From the NCBI GenBank assembly GCA_000332255.1, contig KB235926.1, positions 965,416-1,029,415 on the forward strand: 64,000 nucleotides of DNA, read 5' to 3'. The position numbers and the translations under genes are program-made. Below are positions 9,669 to 18,766 of the stretch, piece by piece. Under the pieces are notes generated by a model. That model did not search any database. It saw nothing but the letters and a program-made list of their open reading frames with translations, and was not told where the DNA came from. Origin of the DNA: a cyanobacterium PCC 7702. Its GTDB lineage: Bacteria > Cyanobacteriota > Cyanobacteriia > Cyanobacteriales > Nostocaceae. The stretch's first letter is position 1. Every line of letters begins with the position of its first letter.

Positions 9669-10580
9669 CTAGTTGACTGCAACCGGCTGGCGAAAAAGAC
9701 GTAATAAAAGTAAAAATTTCTCAAAATCAAAGCTCCTGGGGTCATTTTTTTGACCAGACCTATCTACCGCTTTGTGGGTAGTAATCCGCGCCTCTGGAAC
9801 TTGACTTTGAGCTATTAACCAAGCCAGAGAACGATACTGGGCATCAGTATATCCAACATGAATTGGTTTTTCATTACGACCTTCTGGTGGTGTTTCCAAA
9901 GACACGTGATAGGCAAAATTATTCACAGATGGTGGTAAATTGGGATTAGTTTGCACTGTTTCTGGACCATTCGGTCCATAGAAAACAGAATTGGCTGCAC
10001 CAAAAGCTCGCTTTTGCGGCGGGACTGTATAAACAACTGTCCCATCTAACTTGATAATGGCATGATAGCTAACTTGCTCGTCGCTATTTTCATGGGGCGT
10101 TTGAAAAGTACTAATGGCACTAGATGCAGAATCCCCCGTTTCATGCAATACTATAATGGCTTGATTGTGAACGGGTACGCCATTGATATCTGTGGTGTAA
10201 CGCTCTCCATAATTACTGGGATCTGCTAAGGCAATATCATCTGCGGGTCTTCTGTATTCTTTAAAAGCTTTGGTAAGTCGAAAAGAAGGCAGAGGCAAGT
10301 CTGGTACTTTAGCTGCTTGATTGTTTCTTAATGGCGGTTTTTCCTTAAAAGACTGAAGTTTTTCTGTTTGTTTCACCGCTTGCAACTTGACATTTGTTGG
10401 ACTCCAAATACCAGCTTCTCTAACGAGAAGTCGCGCTTGGCGCGCGTCTGTGGGAATGAAATTCGGCGTGCTGTTGCTGTCTGTTTGTAGTTTGAGTTTT
10501 TTACCTACAAGGATAAATACAAAGGTAATAAGCGTCAGAAAAATAATTAGCAATCTATTAACCCAGGCTCTAAAACTCAT
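9669..10580 (-). CDS. N-acetylmuramoyl-L-alanine amidase (Amidase_2/PGRP fold), membrane anchored
   Basis: 303-aa peptidoglycan amidase. An N-terminal hydrophobic helix (LLIIFLTLITFVFILVG, ~8-26) acts as a signal anchor. A Pro/Lys-rich linker leads to an Amidase_2 domain at ~135-300: IIVLHETGD supplies the first zinc His, AYHVSLETP the middle part, and THKAVDRSGQKNDPRSFDF the second His and the acidic/Lys end. The expected job is to cleave the amide between MurNAc and the stem peptide in the periplasm. It is convergent with ribBA with no spacer. Confidence 0.85.
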   Translation of the reverse strand: MSFRAWVNRLLIIFLTLITFVFILVGKKLKLQTDSNSTPNFIPTDARQARLLVREAGIWSPTNVKLQAVKQTEKLQSFKEKPPLRNNQAAKVPDLPLPSFRLTKAFKEYRRPADDIALADPSNYGERYTTDINGVPVHNQAIIVLHETGDSASSAISTFQTPHENSDEQVSYHAIIKLDGTVVYTVPPQKRAFGAANSVFYGPNGPETVQTNPNLPPSVNNFAYHVSLETPPEGRNEKPIHVGYTDAQYRSLAWLIAQSQVPEARITTHKAVDRSGQKNDPRSFDFEKFLLLLRLFRQPVAVN

Positions 10581-10683
10581 ATCTTGATGAAAGGATGATG
10601 AAAGGAGGGTTTTGTTTAAATTTATACTTTTATCTTATCTGCGGCTGATGGATACTAAAATCAAGCATAGCAGCAAAATTCTC

Positions 10684-10722
10684 ACCGCACCTAGATAAGC
10701 CCCACAGTTGATTTTGTGCGGT
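10684..10722. repeat. Hairpin between amidase and CPBP protease genes
   Basis: ACCGCAC (10684-10690) pairs with GTGCGGT (10716-10722) over a 25-base loop. It lies 3' of the CPBP gene on the minus strand but lacks a clear T-run, so it may be a weak terminator or just a repeat. Confidence 0.3.
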
Positions 10723-10770
10723 CTTGCTCAGTAGATTGTTAAAGGAAGCAAGCAAACTAAACTATACCTG

Positions 10771-11628
10771 CTAAGAACGGAGTGTTGGAAAAAAGGCGAT
10801 CGCCTGAAGCAAAATAACCCCGGTTAGCAGCAAACACAAAATTCCCACCACCCCAGCTAAGGGTTTTTGATTCTTACCTGTTAACCATGGGGAAACTTGC
10901 CCGCTATAATCAATTAGTTGCGCCGTATCTAAGGTGGCGATCGCCCACACCCAACCCGCGTGCAATCCCCAAGCTAAGCCTAAGTTTCCATTGTCAGCAA
11001 ATCTTGCTAGTACCAGCACCATTCCCATTAACCACAATCCGGGTAGTTGAGGTGCAGTTTCTCTTTGTTCCCATACCAGATGCAGTATGGCAAATATCAA
11101 GCTACAAATCGCTGCTGCTGTCCCTAGGGAATAATCCCGCTGTAGTTGCGTGAAGACAAAACCTCGAAACACTAATTCTTCCACTCCACCTACTACTACC
11201 GCCACCAAAAATGTAGGTAGCAAAAGGGATAATATTTGCTTGATATTACACTTATTAAATTTGCACCAACCCAACCATAACTGCGAAAAAAACATCAACG
11301 CCAAACTTAGCAGTGCCAAGCTTAAACCCAGGGCAAAAGAACCTAGTATAGAAATATTGCTAAGAACACCGTAATCTGAAAAAGATGTGTTGGTGAGCGC
11401 AGTAACTACCCAAAAAATTAACGGTGCTAATAGGTATAGCGGTATTAATAAAAACAGCTTTTGTTGTGGTTGTAAAGGTTGGTGGGGTCGCCAGTTTCTA
11501 GTTACAACTATTAATGCTGCTATTGGTAACCAGCATCCTACCCATATTATGAAAAAAACCATGACTGTAAACAGTCCTGGTAGGTTTCCCAATTTCAATG
11601 AGGTAATCGAAGAAATAGATAAAAACAC
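10771..11628 (-). CDS. CPBP-family intramembrane glutamic endopeptidase
   Basis: 285-aa multi-pass membrane protein of the Rce1/CAAX-protease-like family. Motif 1 is EELVFRGF (EExxxR), motif 2 lies around FAILHLVWE, and motif 3 is WGLHAGWVWA, giving the Glu/Glu/Arg and His residues of the active site. About eight hydrophobic segments are visible. In bacteria these proteins process or degrade membrane substrates or give bacteriocin self-immunity; nothing nearby indicates which. The start is GTG at 11628, and an in-frame ATG (MVFFIIW) 22 codons downstream is an alternative. Confidence 0.85.
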   Translation of the reverse strand: MFLSISSITSLKLGNLPGLFTVMVFFIIWVGCWLPIAALIVVTRNWRPHQPLQPQQKLFLLIPLYLLAPLIFWVVTALTNTSFSDYGVLSNISILGSFALGLSLALLSLALMFFSQLWLGWCKFNKCNIKQILSLLLPTFLVAVVVGGVEELVFRGFVFTQLQRDYSLGTAAAICSLIFAILHLVWEQRETAPQLPGLWLMGMVLVLARFADNGNLGLAWGLHAGWVWAIATLDTAQLIDYSGQVSPWLTGKNQKPLAGVVGILCLLLTGVILLQAIAFFPTLRS

Positions 11629-11925
11629 GACAGACTTCTTGTCATTGTAATTTTTGCTTGCAGAGAGAAAAGCTTTTTATCTTCCCAGCAAGTTTTCTGC
11701 GGTGTAGCGGTGCGATCGCTCCTTCAGCACCACCAACAATTGCTTTTGTTGTTAGCTTTTCTCCCTTTCTTCTTCCACCCTCTCTCAAAAGCAGTCTTTT
11801 TGGCAAGAGGTCTAATCGTATTTTTCAGGAGCAAGAAATTTTATAAACTAAAGCAGCCAATAAAGTTGGCTTTAGGGATAAGTTTTCTAGCATTAACTTT
11901 AACTTATCCTCACTATTAGAAAAAT

Positions 11926-12360
11926 TTACTCCTCTTCTTCTAAGTCTTCATCTTCAGAGTCAGCTTCTAAATCCGCTTGAGTTCCTTTTTTATCTGTGTC
12001 CACCTGAATTAAGTGAATATGCTTGTATCCCAGCTTAATTTCAAATTCATCACCAGGCTTTAATCCCATTGCTTTCGTATATGTTGCACCGATAACAATT
12101 TGACCGTTTTGATGGACACTAACCCGATAAGTAGGTTCGCGACCGCGGCCATCTTTGGGTGTTTCCGGACTTAAGGGAATTCCCCTTGCTGATAGCAAAG
12201 CATCATAAAAATCGGTCAAATTAACACGAACCTGGTTATTTTTTGTAACTGTGTAGTAGCCACACTGCTTCGCTCTTTCTCGTCGCGGTAAATGGGAAAG
12301 TTCTTTGACTTTAGCAAGCAGTGCTTTTCCAGTTAATGGTGCGGTTGCAGTTTCAGTCAT
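11926..12360 (-). CDS. AbrB-like transcriptional regulator, cyAbrB2 type
   Basis: 144-aa cyanobacterial AbrB protein. The N-terminal part (LTGKALLAKVKELSHLPRRE, then AKQCGYYTV) and the C-terminal swapped-hairpin DNA-binding domain (YRVSVHQNGQIVIGATYTKA, then GLKPGDEFEIKLGYKHIHL) closely follow Sll0822 of Synechocystis as I recall it, rather than CalA/cyAbrB1. Members of this family regulate carbon and nitrogen genes. An acidic Asp/Glu tail ends the protein. The open frame begins with TTG at 12369; the ATG at 12360 (MTETATAP) is the natural start. Confidence 0.88.
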   Translation of the reverse strand: MTETATAPLTGKALLAKVKELSHLPRRERAKQCGYYTVTKNNQVRVNLTDFYDALLSARGIPLSPETPKDGRGREPTYRVSVHQNGQIVIGATYTKAMGLKPGDEFEIKLGYKHIHLIQVDTDKKGTQADLEADSEDEDLEEEE

Positions 12361-12838
12361 TACGCTCAAATTATCCTTACTCTCTCCAAATTTTCAAAGA
12401 TAGTGTCTGTTGCCAATTATTTGGCTTTTCGACATTTTTACAATGCTAGTTGTTGACTAACATGCCAGGTAAAATTCCTGTTGTTCACAGAGAATTAACC
12501 TCTTTTGTGGTTAGGCGCCATTCATTAGAGACCATGACTGTCACAGGTATTAATTTCAGTGATTTTACGGCATTTTTAACCATCATTTGCCATCGAAAAT
12601 AAAGCATTTTTCTTGTTTGGCACTACTGTGACGGTTCATTGTCAGCAAACTTTGCAAAGCCGATACGTCCCACTACTATAATTTAGCCGCAGAACTGTAC
12701 ACTAACAGGCTTTTTATTTCAGTGCTTGCCTTTGTTTGTTAACCTTTAGTCCTCAGGTTTTCTCTATGCATACTCTCAAGCTTAGAACAGCATAGTTATT
12801 GACATTAGGTTCCAGACATACACTTTTTTATCCTGCTA

Positions 12839-12864
12839 AGAGAGACGAAACATTTTGTCTCTCT
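12839..12864. repeat. Perfect 8-bp inverted repeat
   Basis: AGAGAGAC (12839-12846) pairs exactly with GTCTCTCT (12857-12864) around a 10-base loop. There is no T-run on either side, so it is not a clear terminator. Confidence 0.55.
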
Positions 12865-12870
12865 ACACTC

Positions 12871-12932
12871 CGAAGAAACAAAGCTGCTTTCGCCGTACTC
12901 GTACGGCTATTTCTACTGGTTTTGTTGCTTCG
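12871..12932. repeat. 62-bp imperfect inverted repeat (cruciform or small-RNA-like)
   Basis: The tip pairs GCCGTAC (12892-12898) with GTACGGC (12901-12907) across two bases. The base pairs CGAAGAAACAAAGC (12871-12884) with GTTTTGTTGCTTCG (12919-12932), 12 of 14 matching plus one G-T. The middle is unpaired. Such nested structure suggests a structured RNA or a miniature mobile element. Confidence 0.5.
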
Positions 12933-13044
12933 TAATTTTATATTAAATAATAACATGCAATAATAATAGCAAACTTATTGTTTAAGTTTGAATTAATTTT
13001 ACTGCTACACTTTAATATTTTAATACCCGACCTTGGAAAAGCAA

Positions 13045-13072
13045 AAAGCGGTGAGGATTTTCCTCCCGCTTT
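13045..13072 (-). terminator. Hairpin with T-run on the minus strand
   Basis: AAAGCGG (13045-13051) pairs with CCGCTTT (13066-13072) and GAGGA (13053-13057) with TCCTC (13061-13065), with one bulge. On the minus strand the stem is followed by TTTTTGCTTTT, the form of an intrinsic terminator for a leftward transcript. No leftward gene lies just to the right of it. Confidence 0.5.
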
Positions 13073-13560
13073 ATTACCGTTGCTAAGTATTGGGACAAGG
13101 ATTTTATAAAAATTCATCCAATTCAGACGAGCAGTTTTGGCAGCTCAGTTGCGTTCTCAAGTGTTTTGATTGCCAACAGGCAAAAATCTATCATACTATT
13201 GTGCTGCTCATTCATTTCTCAAGATTTCGATCGAAAGCTTTAACAATTCTATATATTCAAAATAATGCCCTTGGCAGGGGATGGGAAGATTTTTCCCGAG
13301 ACAGGTTTACTTTTGTTAGCATCAACGTACAGTTATATCCTATAGGTAATAGGTGTGACGGTTGACAAAGCTGTGGCCAAACCCATCGAGGGCTTCTACA
13401 ACTAAGTTTTTAATGTCGATCTCCAAACAAAATTATCAGCATATTAACAGCTACTTTGGAAGCAAGGGCGACAAGAGTCTAACTTAGAGAGCAAGCAATC
13501 TGGCTATAGGAATTATTTTGCAGGGTAGATGTATTGGTTTCAAGACATAGGTTAATAGCG

Positions 13561-14562
13561 ATGGAAGTACTTTTTAAGGTGACCCGACAACAACACAATT
13601 CTTCTCCTGTGGTGCAGACTTACCGTCTGCAGGTAGAACCAGGCAATACTATTCTCGATTGCCTCAATCGTATTAAGTGGGAACAAGATGGAACTTTAGC
13701 ATTTCGGAAAAATTGTCGCAATACAATTTGCGGTAGCTGCGCCATGCGAATCAACGGACGTTCGGCTTTAGCTTGCAAGGAAAATGTCAGTAGTGAAATT
13801 GCAATAGCCAAACAGATCGCAGCTGTAAACAGCGTCAAGACGATTCCAGAAATCACCATTGCTCCCCTCGGAAACATGCCTGTAATTAAGGATTTAGTGG
13901 TGGATATGAAGGATTTTTGGAACAACCTAGAGGCTATCGCTCCCTATGTAAATACAGCAGCTCAAAAAGTACCAGAAAAAGAATTTTTACAAACACCACA
14001 ACAGCGATCGCGTCTCGAACAAACTAGCAATTGTATTATGTGTGGAGCTTGCTTCTCCGAGTGCAACGGTTTTGAAGTTAATCGCGATTTTGTTGGTCCC
14101 CACGCCCTTGCCAAAGCTTACCGGATGATAGCAGACTCCCGCGATAGCGACACAGAAAATCGCCTGCAAAAATACAACGAAGGGACTAAAGGAGTTTGGG
14201 GTTGCACCCGTTGTTGGTACTGCAATTTTGTTTGTCCAATGGGTGTCGCTCCCTTAGATCAAATTACTAAGATCAAACAAGAAATTCTCGCTCACAAACA
14301 AGTACCCGACAGCGTCCCCTTACGCCACCGCAAAGGATTGGTAAAGATGGTGGAACAAGGAGGTTGGATTAACGAACCTCAATTTGTGTTACAAGTGGTT
14401 GCTAACTACTTTAGAGACCTAAAAGGATTGCTGGCGATCGTACCCCTTGGTTTGCGAATGCTAGCTAAAAACAAATTCCCCTTCTCGTTTGAGCCTTCTG
14501 AAGGTACAAAGGAGATCAAAGCTTTAATTGCGGCAGTTAGGGAAGAAAACGCAAAAAATTAA
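13561..14562 (+). CDS. sdhB: Succinate dehydrogenase / fumarate reductase iron-sulfur subunit
   Basis: 333-aa Fe-S subunit carrying electrons from the flavoprotein SdhA to quinone. The N-terminal 2Fe-2S ferredoxin domain has CRNTICGSCAMRINGRSALAC. The C-terminal part has CIMCGACFSEC and CTRCWYCNFVCP for the 4Fe-4S and 3Fe-4S clusters. It is longer than E. coli SdhB (about 240 aa), with extra C-terminal sequence. The frame extends to a TTG at 13534, but the ATG at 13561 (MEVLFKV) fits the family. sdhA is not next to it; cyanobacterial sdh genes are often scattered. Confidence 0.93.
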   Translation: MEVLFKVTRQQHNSSPVVQTYRLQVEPGNTILDCLNRIKWEQDGTLAFRKNCRNTICGSCAMRINGRSALACKENVSSEIAIAKQIAAVNSVKTIPEITIAPLGNMPVIKDLVVDMKDFWNNLEAIAPYVNTAAQKVPEKEFLQTPQQRSRLEQTSNCIMCGACFSECNGFEVNRDFVGPHALAKAYRMIADSRDSDTENRLQKYNEGTKGVWGCTRCWYCNFVCPMGVAPLDQITKIKQEILAHKQVPDSVPLRHRKGLVKMVEQGGWINEPQFVLQVVANYFRDLKGLLAIVPLGLRMLAKNKFPFSFEPSEGTKEIKALIAAVREENAKN

Positions 14563-14831
14563 AATATAAGGGCACCAGGGAACCGAATTTCACTGCAGAC
14601 TCGGGGTAGGTTCAATGCTTTCCCCGAACTTTCCTCGATGACTCTAGGTGTTAATTAGCCACTCTAAACAGCGCCCGTCAGGATTAATACTGGGATTCCA
14701 CCACCCACCCCAATTCGCCAACGCAAAAATTAGACTCCAATAAACTTGTGCTTGGAGCCAATGCTTACGATCTAATTTTTTTTTACTTAGTACTGGGAGT
14801 TTTGAATTTCGTAGCCTCCACCGTAGTAAAT

Positions 14832-15749
14832 TTATACATCGTCAAACTTGACCGAATTATCTGACTCGTTTGGGGAGTTTTTCATCGGTCTGTACTCTAC
14901 ATAGTCGGTGGGAATGACATCATCGTCTGAACGCTCTCCTCGGGGTTCAGAACTGGTTGATGGGCGACGCCTTCTCGTCGGTCTGGATGTGGTCTCTATA
15001 ACTTCGTCACTTTGCTCTTCCAAATAAGAGGAGCTGTTATTGCTGCGCCGAGGAGGTCTTTTTTCTTCGCTAGCGGGACTATCCCAATCTTCTGTAATTC
15101 TGCTGGAAGAAGAACTGTCCCAGTCATCTTCTTCTAACCTGTCTGAAATACGGCTTGTCGGACGTGTAGCGCTACGGCGGCGTTCTGGTTTGTCGCTGAG
15201 ATTGCGACTTTCTGGGCGACGTGGAGGTTCTTCCTCGTAGTAAGAATTACGAGAGGAGCGGTTGTCTCCACTACCGCGAATCCGGGGACGAGGACGTTCT
15301 TCCTCGTATTCGTCGTCGTAAGGTAGCGGATCTAACTGCGCGTCCACTTGAGCTTGATAAGGAGATTTTCTGCGGGTGTACTGGTAACTTTCGCTTACTT
15401 CTCGTTCATCGTCTACTATTGGAGTATTGCGCTTGGCTTGTTGAGTAGCTATTCCTCGCAGACGAATACTCTCGATCGCAAAAAACACCGTCGATCCCAC
15501 TAAAAGTAATTGACCGAATTGCAGAATTGGGTCTAGTCGCCATCCCTGAAAAATAAGGATAAAGCCGCACAGCAAACCTACAGCTGCAAAAAAGATATCT
15601 TGATCTCGGGATAGTTCTGGACGTACCGTACGCAAAAAATACAGTGCTGCTCCAGCTACAGCCAAGAAGATTCCCAAAATGCTGGCTGAGTTTGCTCCAA
15701 AGTTTACTTGAGCCAGAACGCTGGCTGAGTTCAGCCAAAAAGTTATCAT
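14832..15749 (-). CDS. ycf66: Ycf66 family protein
   Basis: 305 aa. The N-terminal ~100 residues contain three hydrophobic segments (ILGIFLAVAGAALYFLRTV, DIFFAAVGLLCGFILIFQGW, LLLVGSTVFFAIESIRLRG), the Ycf66 domain found in cyanobacteria and some plastids. The remaining ~190 residues are a highly charged, Ser/Arg/Glu-rich, probably disordered tail, longer than the conserved part. Its function is not established. psbX lies 272 bp upstream on the same strand, an arrangement I recall from other cyanobacteria. Confidence 0.85.
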   Translation of the reverse strand: MITFWLNSASVLAQVNFGANSASILGIFLAVAGAALYFLRTVRPELSRDQDIFFAAVGLLCGFILIFQGWRLDPILQFGQLLLVGSTVFFAIESIRLRGIATQQAKRNTPIVDDEREVSESYQYTRRKSPYQAQVDAQLDPLPYDDEYEEERPRPRIRGSGDNRSSRNSYYEEEPPRRPESRNLSDKPERRRSATRPTSRISDRLEEDDWDSSSSSRITEDWDSPASEEKRPPRRSNNSSSYLEEQSDEVIETTSRPTRRRRPSTSSEPRGERSDDDVIPTDYVEYRPMKNSPNESDNSVKFDDV

Positions 15750-15825
15750 TTCTGTTTTCCCAATTTTAAAATCTATCTTATCCAGTCAGAATTTAAATCT
15801 CTACTCTAACAAGACATAAATGTAT

Positions 15826-15906
15826 TGTAGAGACGCAAGAAAGATAGTAGCGCCGTGCAGAAATTGGGTATTGCTCTGTCCGCGCAACTGGGATCGCGTC
15901 TCTACA
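15826..15906. repeat. 81-bp element with 11-bp terminal inverted repeats
   Basis: TGTAGAGACGC (15826-15836) is exactly inverted as GCGTCTCTACA (15896-15906). The interior shows no open frame. The TGTAGAGACG end resembles interspersed repeats common in filamentous cyanobacteria, so it may be a MITE. It lies between psbX and ycf66. Confidence 0.55.
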
Positions 15907-16021
15907 TTACCATCCAAACTTCAAAAGTCATTCTTTGCCAGCTTAGCATCAAAAATATCAGCACCACCAGCAACGAACTGACTTGCAGGCAGTTTGGAGA
16001 GTCAAATTGACTTCCGCGAGA

Positions 16022-16144
16022 TTATGAAGAACGCTGAATCTTATCTTTTTGGCTAACAAAAATCAAAGCTACGGTCACGGGAATAACAACTATAACAGTA
16101 CCCCAAACCAAGCTCCAAAGAAAATTTGCTAAAGAAGGCGTCAT
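16022..16144 (-). CDS. psbX: Photosystem II protein PsbX
   Basis: Forty-residue single-helix protein: [16 protein letters not shown], then a Val/Ile-rich membrane stretch, then [14 protein letters not shown] and a TAA stop. The MTPSL start, FLWSL and the FVSQKDK end are the hallmarks of PsbX, a peripheral low-mass subunit of photosystem II near the QB/plastoquinone channel. Length fits the family (~39-41 aa). AGG lies 10 bases before the ATG at 16144. It is too short for usual ORF cut-offs and easy to miss. It sits upstream of ycf66 on the same strand. Confidence 0.92.
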   Translation of the reverse strand: MTPSLANFLWSLVWGTVIVVIPVTVALIFVSQKDKIQRSS

Positions 16145-16438
16145 AGTTTTCAACCTTTTTTTACACTCTTCATCCTCATTTTAATAGTCTCTTACACCCT
16201 GCGAGCACAACCGTGCACAATACACATATCTTCTAATGTTAGTCGAGCCATGATGTTGTTTTTGTCAAACTGCAATTGCGCTCACCTACTTAACTCCAAC
16301 AGTTGGTCACTAGCAATAATTTTCCACAAATAAACTTGCTGGCCACCCATTTAGCTAAAATCATAAAAAATAGCTTTACAAAGCTTAAATTTTTGGCTTT
16401 GGTTTTTCTTTTTCATTCCAGAGTAACAAGCTCGAACA

Positions 16439-16726
16439 ATGACAGCTATTAACCTCACTGTTTGGATTCTCAGTCTAGTTTTGGGAACGCTGACACTTTT
16501 GTTTATTTTCCGGATTGTTTTAACTTGGTATCCCCAAGTCGATCTCAATCGCTTTCCCTTGAATTTAGTGGCCTGGCCTACGGAACCGTTTTTGGCACCA
16601 ACGCGAAAGTTAATACCGCCCTTGGGAGGAGTCGACATTACACCGATTGTTTGGGTTGGAATTTGCAGCTTGCTCAGAGAAATTTTTCTCGGCCAGCAAG
16701 GACTGCTAACGATGATGTCTAGGTAA
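16439..16726 (+). CDS. YggT family membrane protein (Ycf19/YlmG)
   Basis: 95-aa membrane protein with two hydrophobic helices (VWILSLVLGTLTLLFIFRIV and the TPIVWVGICSLLREIFLG end). The signature WYPQVDLN, then WPTEPFLAPTRKLIPPLGGVD, is diagnostic of YggT/Ycf19. Plastid YlmG homologues affect nucleoid distribution and cytochrome b6 maturation, and bacterial ones are linked to division-site genes; the role here is inferred only from family. ATG 16439 is the only sensible start. It is convergent with accC. Confidence 0.88.
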   Translation: MTAINLTVWILSLVLGTLTLLFIFRIVLTWYPQVDLNRFPLNLVAWPTEPFLAPTRKLIPPLGGVDITPIVWVGICSLLREIFLGQQGLLTMMSR

Positions 16727-16798
16727 ATCAGGAGTTTTGGGAGTGGTTAGTACCTAGGTTAACCGATAGGCTACACTAGCTCCCGGGAATTCCTGGCT

Positions 16799-18148
16799 TT
16801 AGCTAGCTAAAAGCAGTTCTTGGACGAAATTAGTATAGACATTTCCTTGCCAAAATTGGGGATTTTCCATAATTTTTTGATGAAAGCTAATAGTGGTAGG
16901 CAATCCGGTAATCGCACACTCTCGCAGCGCTCGTTTCATGCGGGTAATAGCTGTAGGGCGATCCGGTCCCCAAACAATTAACTTACCAATCAAAGAATCA
17001 TAATACGGGGGAATTTGATAATCAGTGTAGACGTGGGAATCTATTCGAACTCCGGGACCTCCAGGTGGAAGGTAACCGCTGATTCTACCAGGACACGGAC
17101 GAAAGTCACGCTCGGGATCTTCGGCGTTGATGCGACATTCAATTGCATGTCCTCGCAAAACTACCTGGTCTTGAGTCAGCTTTAATCTTTCTCCCTGAGC
17201 AATGCGGATTTGCTCTACCACCAAGTCTACCCCTGTAATCATTTCAGTAACGGGATGTTCGACTTGAATGCGGGTATTCATTTCCATAAAGTAAAAATTC
17301 CCAGACTTATCTAGAAGAAACTCAATAGTTCCTGCTCCCGTGTAGTTGATAAACTGAGCTGCTTTGACAGCTGCTTGTCCCATTTTTTCTCGCAACACGG
17401 AATCGACAGCAGGACTGGGAGCTTCTTCCAACAGCTTTTGATTGCGGCGTTGAATCGAACAATCCCGTTCGCCCAAGTGGATAACGTTACCGTAGTTATC
17501 CGCCAAAATTTGAAATTCTATATGGCGAGGACGTTCGATATATTTTTCCAAATATACTCCAGAATTTCCAAAGGCGGCGTGAGCTTCGCCCTGAGCAGCT
17601 TGAAATAATTTCACGAATTCGTTTTCCGAACGCACCAAGCGCATTCCCCGTCCACCACCGCCAGCGGTGGCTTTAATCATAATGGGATAGCCGATTTTTC
17701 TTGCGATCGCCAATCCTTCTTTTTCTGATTCCACCAAGCCTTCACTTCCTGGTATGGTTGGTATTCCTGCTTTTTGCATCGTCTCTTTAGCCGTGGATTT
17801 ATCGCCCATCAACCGGATCGCTTCCGGAGAAGGACCGATAAAAGCAATGTGATGATCGGCACAAATTTCCGCAAACCTAGCATTTTCCGCCAAAAATCCG
17901 TATCCGGGATGAATGGCGCTAGCATTGCGCGTCAAAGCCGCAGCAATAATGTTAGGAATATTCAAATAACTTTTACTACTGGCAGGATCGCCAATGCAAA
18001 CCGTTTCATCAGCAAGTTGAACGTGCAGCGCGTTGCGGTCAACGGTAGAGTGTACTGCTACAGTCGCAATTCCCATTTCTTCACAGGCCCGGAGAATGCG
18101 AAGCGCAATTTCTCCCCGATTAGCAATTAGTATCTTGTCAAACTTCAT
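16799..18148 (-). CDS. accC: Acetyl-CoA carboxylase, biotin carboxylase subunit
   Basis: 449-aa ATP-grasp enzyme that carboxylates biotin on AccB, the first half-reaction of malonyl-CoA synthesis for fatty acids. The start [19 protein letters not shown] is classic. The ATP-binding glycine loop is [12 protein letters not shown], and [14 protein letters not shown] plus the downstream RINAED are the catalytic and biotin-site motifs. Length is normal for the free-standing subunit. accB is not in the window. It is monocistronic here, with a 414-bp gap upstream. Confidence 0.97.
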   Translation of the reverse strand: MKFDKILIANRGEIALRILRACEEMGIATVAVHSTVDRNALHVQLADETVCIGDPASSKSYLNIPNIIAAALTRNASAIHPGYGFLAENARFAEICADHHIAFIGPSPEAIRLMGDKSTAKETMQKAGIPTIPGSEGLVESEKEGLAIARKIGYPIMIKATAGGGGRGMRLVRSENEFVKLFQAAQGEAHAAFGNSGVYLEKYIERPRHIEFQILADNYGNVIHLGERDCSIQRRNQKLLEEAPSPAVDSVLREKMGQAAVKAAQFINYTGAGTIEFLLDKSGNFYFMEMNTRIQVEHPVTEMITGVDLVVEQIRIAQGERLKLTQDQVVLRGHAIECRINAEDPERDFRPCPGRISGYLPPGGPGVRIDSHVYTDYQIPPYYDSLIGKLIVWGPDRPTAITRMKRALRECAITGLPTTISFHQKIMENPQFWQGNVYTNFVQELLLAS

Positions 18149-18562
18149 CTTCTTGCTTCGATATCAGTTTAGTAAATTGACAATCTCTCCTGACACTTTT
18201 GAAACACTGCTTTCGCCTGATTTTACATTATGACAGGAGATAACCCAGCCCAAAGCTCGGACTTGACTGCTTTTACGAGTTTTCACCAGGCTACCAGCAC
18301 TTATTACTGCAGTGCCCGTTTTTGTTTGTCGCTCCAGATGAGGAAAGCGCCAACTTCTATCGGACAGCACAGCAGCCAAAAGACTCTAGGGCAAGTCTTT
18401 TTCTGTCTGCACCATCTCGCCATACTCCTTTTTAATATCACTTCTTGTGCGAGTAACCGTGGAAGAATTTTGCCCATGTGAACGGTGAAATTTTCGAAAT
18501 ATCTAAGTATTACTCCACTATAGATATTTTTTTGTGCTATATTTAATAGTCGGTGAAAGCTT
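18149..18562. other. Intergenic region between accC and tRNA-Leu
   Basis: 414 bp with only weak open frames on both strands that show no family features. It should contain the accC promoter and the tRNA promoter. No repeat or structured element stood out. Confidence 0.4.
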
Positions 18563-18643
18563 GCGGATGTGGCGGAATTGGTATACGCGCACGTTTGAGG
18601 GGCGTGTGGCTTTGCCATGCGAGTTCGAGTCTCGCCATCCGCA
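18563..18643 (+). tRNA. tRNA-Leu (GAG)
   Basis: 81-nt type II tRNA. The acceptor stem is GCGGATG / CATCCGC with discriminator A. The anticodon stem CACGT/GCGTG encloses the loop TTGAGGG, giving anticodon GAG (reads CUC/CUU). A long variable arm (TGGCTTTGCCA) and the T arm GCGAG-TTCGAGT-CTCGC confirm a leucine tRNA. No 3' CCA is encoded: CTC follows the discriminator. Confidence 0.95.
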
Positions 18644-18766
18644 CTCTATAAATGTTGAGTCCAGATATTTGGCAATTTCTCTATATATTTGCCTAGGCAG
18701 GGTAATTTTTACAGTTTTATGTGCTTTGATAGAAGTAGGAAAGTAGGTAAAGATTTGTAAAAGACC

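Larger units (their letters stand above)
12361..13560. other. 1.2-kb geneless, palindrome-rich region upstream of sdhB
   Basis: No open frame here looks coding; the longest, at 13090-13365, starts with TTG and has no recognisable content. The stretch contains three separate inverted repeats (listed individually). Promoters for cyAbrB2 (leftward) and sdhB (rightward) should lie at its two ends, but I could not assign -10/-35 boxes with confidence. Confidence 0.55.

Noticed and set aside
13090-13365. 91-codon open frame in the geneless region upstream of sdhB
   Set aside because: TTG start, no ribosome site, no recognisable motif and overlap with structured, non-coding sequence.
15040-15240. 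Ser/Arg-rich plus-strand frame opposite ycf66
   Set aside because: Antisense shadow of the low-complexity Ycf66 tail.
18304-18618. 104-codon minus-strand frame overlapping tRNA-Leu
   Set aside because: It runs through the tRNA and has low-complexity, non-protein-like composition.
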